64,000 nucleotides of DNA, taken from the NCBI RefSeq assembly GCF_025836975.1, contig NZ_CP107548.1:3534001-3598000 (forward strand), read 5' to 3'. The notes below the pieces were generated by a model. It saw nothing but the letters and a program-made list of their open reading frames with translations. It was not told the DNA's origin and did not search any database. Shown in pieces: positions 61,514-64,000 of this stretch. Origin of the DNA: Pollutimonas sp. M17. Lineage in GTDB: Bacteria > Pseudomonadota > Gammaproteobacteria > Burkholderiales > Burkholderiaceae_B. The translations under genes and the position numbers were made by a program. Numbering within the stretch: the stretch's first letter is position 1; every line of letters starts with the position of its first letter.

Positions 61514-61909
61514 GACGATTCAATGTACAAGCTTGGCGTAAGGAAGATGGGCCCTGGCTTTTTGGCGCTTGGCCTGAGGGCGCCGGGCCAGCTGCGCCGA
61601 CTCGGTCGCAAGCTGAAGCCCATCCAATATGGAAGGGTCTCGGGAATGCGAAAACAGGGATGCGGCGGTTAACCGGATGGGGGCCGGAAGGCCCCGCCGC
61701 CCTTAGCCGGGCTTGGATCGCGCATAGGCCGACCGCACGGCCACTTCCTGGGAACCCAGGAACAGTGCGCGCAACGATCGGGGACGGGCCGACGGGACAG
61801 CATCGTGTCCGGACAGCCGCCATGGTTTGGCCATGAAAGTCAGCATGCAAGGATTGTAGTCGAATCGGCGCGGTGGCCGGTCGTCCACAGGGCTTGCGCC
61901 CGCGCTACG
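61514..61909. other. Non-coding gap, nothing convincing
   Basis: 396 bases between the beta-helix gene and the TerC gene, both on the minus strand. It holds a short GC hairpin (GGGGCC-GGAA-GGCCCC at 61680-61695) without T-run. A minus frame of 61 codons (61703-61888) has no ribosome site or recognisable domain. The promoter of the beta-helix gene must lie here, but none stands out. Confidence 0.5.
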
Positions 61910-62623
61910 TCAGGCGGACTCGCGTTCAGTCTGGACGCCCGCATTGCGGCGCGTTCCCAGCCAATACCCCACCGCGACCACGAACAGGGCGCCGCCAATC
62001 TCGATCGCCATCCTGGCCGGGCCGTCCACAGGGCCAAAGCGGTTCACGACGGCGACATCGGTAATCAGCATGCCGGCGGCGATCCACCCCAGCAAGCCCG
62101 CGCCCAGGGTGACGATGATGGGGAAGCGATCAAGCAATTTGAGCAGCACGGTGCTGCCCCAGATGATGATGGGAACGCTGACCAGCAGGCCGAAGATGAT
62201 GAGCACCACCTGATGATCGGCATGCGCGCTCTGCGCCGCGCCGGCAATGGCCACCACGTTGTCCAGGCTCATGACGAAATCGGCCAGGATAATGGTCTTG
62301 ATGGCCGACATCAGCGAACTGCCGCCCTGGATGTCATCGGTTCCGTCCTCGCCGACCATGAGTTTCACGCCTATCCACAGCAGCAGCGCTCCGCCGACCA
62401 GCTTGACGAAAGGAAGCGCCAGCAGGGTCAGCGCAAAGATGATCAGCACGACCCGAAGCGCGATCGCCCCGCCCGTGCCCCACAAGATGCCTTGCATGCG
62501 GCGCTCCGCCGGCAGATTGCGACAGGCCAGTGCAATCACGACGGCGTTGTCCCCGCCCAGCAAAACATCTACCATGATGATCTGGAATACGGTTATCCAG
62601 CTTAGGTTCTCCAAAAACTCCAT
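61910..62623 (-). CDS. TerC/YjbE-family integral membrane protein
   Basis: A 237-residue membrane protein with about seven helices. TerC signatures: FQIIMVDVLLGGDNAVVIAL, with the conserved acidic/Asn pair in helix 1, and IILADFVMSLDNVVAIAGAA in the second half. Family members export manganese or support metallation of secreted enzymes, or are linked to tellurite resistance. Start ATG 62623 has GGAGCCGGGG upstream; a GTG at 62626 is adjacent. No manganese (yybP-ykoY) riboswitch was recognised in the leader. Confidence 0.88.
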   Translation of the reverse strand: MEFLENLSWITVFQIIMVDVLLGGDNAVVIALACRNLPAERRMQGILWGTGGAIALRVVLIIFALTLLALPFVKLVGGALLLWIGVKLMVGEDGTDDIQGGSSLMSAIKTIILADFVMSLDNVVAIAGAAQSAHADHQVVLIIFGLLVSVPIIIWGSTVLLKLLDRFPIIVTLGAGLLGWIAAGMLITDVAVVNRFGPVDGPARMAIEIGGALFVVAVGYWLGTRRNAGVQTERESA

Positions 62624-62778
62624 CACCCCGGCTCCATAGAAAAGAGGGCATGCGGGCGTGACAGAGCGTCCGCAAGCTTGATCGCATTACGATATATTTC
62701 CAATCCTACATCCAGGCTTGCGGCAGAATCGGGAATACCCATGCCGCCGCCCTGGGAATTCCTGGAGCCGCACAACGA

Positions 62779-63693
62779 ATGAATCCGCTATTGCAAGGGC
62801 TGTCCGCTTTTCCGATCACTCCCGCCAGTCCCGAGGGCGTCGTGGACACCCAGGCGCTGGGCATGCTGGTGACCCGCCTTCGCGAGGCTGACGTCGACTC
62901 CATCTGTGTACTGGGCAGCACGGGCACGTATGCCTACCTCAGCCGCCCCGAAAGGCGCCGCGCCATCCAGGCGGCGGTGTCCCTTGCCGGCCCGGTTCCC
63001 GTCATGGCGGGCATCGGCGCCCTGCGCACCGACGACGTCCTGGCATTGGGCCGAGAGGCTCAGGAAGCCGGCGCCGCAGCGGTGCTGCTGGCCCCCGTTT
63101 CCTATACGCCCCTGTCGGACGACGAAGTGTTCGGGCTCTTCGAAACCGTAGCCGCAGAGCTGGACATTCCCATTTGCATCTACAACAATCCCGGCACCAC
63201 CCACTTTACATTCAGCCTCGACCTCATCGGCCGGCTCAGCGCCCTGCCAGGCATCATCGGCGTCAAGAATCCCGTGCCCGATCCCGCAAAGGTCGTCCAA
63301 CAGCACGCCGCCCTGAAGGCGCGGGTGCCGGCCGACTTTTCGCTGGGCTATAGCGGCGACTGGAACGCGTCGGAAGCCCTGCTTGCAGGAGGGCAGGCCT
63401 GGTACAGCGTGGCCGCCGGCCTTTTCCCGCGGCAATGCCTGGCCATCGTGCGCGCCGCGCAGGCCGGCCAGGCCGACCTGACGCGGTCGCTGAACGAGGC
63501 GATGGAGCCTTTGTGGGCGCTTTTCCGCCAGCTTTCCAGCCTGCGCGTCATGTATGCCGCCGCCCATTGCCTGGACTTGACCCGCTGCAATCCGCCGCTG
63601 CCCATCCTGCCCCTGTCCAGGCAAGACCGCGAGCGGGTGCGGGCCGTTGTGGAAACATTGGCCGACTTCAACCCATGCCCCATCAAGGCGTAA
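62779..63693 (+). CDS. Dihydrodipicolinate synthase (DapA)-family aldolase/lyase
   Basis: A 304-residue class I aldolase-type lyase. The Schiff-base Lys is in LPGIIGVKNPVPD, the Tyr in ICIYNNPGTTHFTF, and the substrate loop VLGSTGTYAYLSRPERR replaces the GTTGE loop of true DapA (here GSTGTYAYL). That points to a member such as a 2-keto acid lyase rather than biosynthetic DapA. Start 62779. An amidase gene begins 25 bases after its stop on the same strand, so they may be one transcript for catabolism of an amide or keto acid. Confidence 0.85.
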   Translation: MNPLLQGLSAFPITPASPEGVVDTQALGMLVTRLREADVDSICVLGSTGTYAYLSRPERRRAIQAAVSLAGPVPVMAGIGALRTDDVLALGREAQEAGAAAVLLAPVSYTPLSDDEVFGLFETVAAELDIPICIYNNPGTTHFTFSLDLIGRLSALPGIIGVKNPVPDPAKVVQQHAALKARVPADFSLGYSGDWNASEALLAGGQAWYSVAAGLFPRQCLAIVRAAQAGQADLTRSLNEAMEPLWALFRQLSSLRVMYAAAHCLDLTRCNPPLPILPLSRQDRERVRAVVETLADFNPCPIKA

Positions 63694-63718
63694 TCCGCCG
63701 TTTCATCTAGCCCATACC

Positions 63719-64000
63719 ATGCTGCCCACCCTTACCGCATTGCAAGAATCGCTGGCCAGCGGCCAGCTCACCTCGCTGGACCTGACCCAGGCCGCCCTGG
63801 CGCGCATCGACGATGCCTCCGGCGAAGGCGCCCGCGCCTTCACCCGGGTCTATCATGATCAGGCGCGGGCCGCGGCCCAGGCCTCCGACATCCTGAGGGC
63901 CGCCGGCCTGGCACGCTCCCCCATCGAAGGGCTGCCGATTTCCATCAAGGATCTCTTCGACGTCGCCGGCGAAACAACGCTGGCCGGCTCCACGGTGTTG
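63719..64000 (+). CDS. Amidase signature family protein (partial, runs off right edge)
   Basis: The open frame from ATG 63719 has 94 codons in the window. The N-terminus (LTALQESLASGQLTSLDLTQ) and the block GLPISIKDLFDVAGETTLAG contain the catalytic Lys of the amidase Ser-cisSer-Lys triad; the glycine/serine-rich part with the two Ser is outside the window. GatA and other amidases share this start, so the substrate cannot be told. Follows the DapA-family gene after 25 bases. Confidence 0.88.
   Translation, partial: MLPTLTALQESLASGQLTSLDLTQAALARIDDASGEGARAFTRVYHDQARAAAQASDILRAAGLARSPIEGLPISIKDLFDVAGETTLAGSTVL

Noticed and set aside
61703-61888. A 61-codon minus-strand small gene in the gap before the TerC gene
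   Set aside because: No ribosome site, no recognisable domain and composition like other chance frames.
62627-62778. A yybP-ykoY manganese riboswitch upstream of the TerC gene
   Set aside because: Looked for because TerC genes often carry one; no recognisable conserved core or terminator hairpin was seen in the short leader.
1-64000. CRISPR arrays, tRNA/rRNA genes, IS elements or prophage genes
   Set aside because: No regularly spaced repeats, no recognisable tRNA arms or rRNA blocks, and no transposase, integrase or phage proteins among the plausible frames.

Overview
The window is high-GC, gene-dense chromosomal DNA from a betaproteobacterium, most likely Alcaligenaceae (the Bordetella/Achromobacter/Pusillimonas group). 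That placement is inferred from orphan Bug-type receptors, a TAXI-TRAP transporter, a DUF4148 protein, and the GlgE and glycan gene content. No rRNA, tRNA, IS element, prophage or CRISPR array was seen.

Layout. (1) 1-12153, minus strand: a tightly coupled glycogen/trehalose operon glgA - glgE - treS/maltokinase - glgB - glgX. Three of its four junctions are 4-base ATGA overlaps. It should turn trehalose into maltose, then maltose-1-phosphate, then branched alpha-glucan, with GlgA as the ADP-glucose route and GlgX for debranching. glgX runs off the left edge. (2) 12154-16158: a divergent proline-rich small protein, a lone family 2 glycosyltransferase and two divergent sigma-54 activators, one with and one without a receiver domain. 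(3) 16088-25264, minus strand: a nine-gene operon in transcription order BON-domain protein, GT4 glycosyltransferase, SDR, GmhB-like phosphatase, heptosyltransferase-like GT9, NodU-type carbamoyltransferase, GT2, a second GT9 and UDP-glucuronate decarboxylase. (4) 25643-27100: an rpoN gene outside its usual lptB/hpf/ptsN context.

The most interesting reading of 1-27100 is a self-contained sigma-54 module. I can see near-consensus -24/-12 promoters (GG-N10-GC) in front of rpoN itself, in front of the nine-gene glycan operon and in front of the lone GT2 gene, with a weaker one in front of glgA. A dedicated sigma factor, two activators, a storage-glucan operon and a carbamoylated-glycan operon would form one regulatory unit. 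The promoter motifs are read directly. The regulon and the glycan product are inference.

(5) 27270-31453: a basic/polar amino-acid ABC transporter (ATPase, binding protein, two permeases) followed by L-asparaginase. (6) 31450-34720: an RluA-type pseudouridine synthase and the threonine degradation pair kbl-tdh. (7) 34844-39694: a fused TRAP permease, its TAXI binding protein and an RpiR-family regulator. (8) 39968-44234: a periplasmic-sensor GGDEF/EAL protein, a CBS-pair protein, a small zinc-ribbon protein and a ZIP metal transporter. (9) 44381-50617: two orphan Bug receptors, a thioesterase, RmuC, a WYL-domain regulator and a 3-hydroxyisobutyrate-dehydrogenase-like enzyme. (10) 50632-57829: an AhpD-like pair with an FAD oxidoreductase and LysR regulator, then PanB, an aldo/keto reductase, an MFS transporter and SlyX. 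(11) 58055-64000: an FmdE-like protein, a Fur-box-controlled DUF2061 membrane protein, a LysR regulator, a DUF4148 protein, a perfect 42-bp palindrome, a beta-helix repeat protein, a TerC-family protein, a DapA-family enzyme and the start of an amidase.
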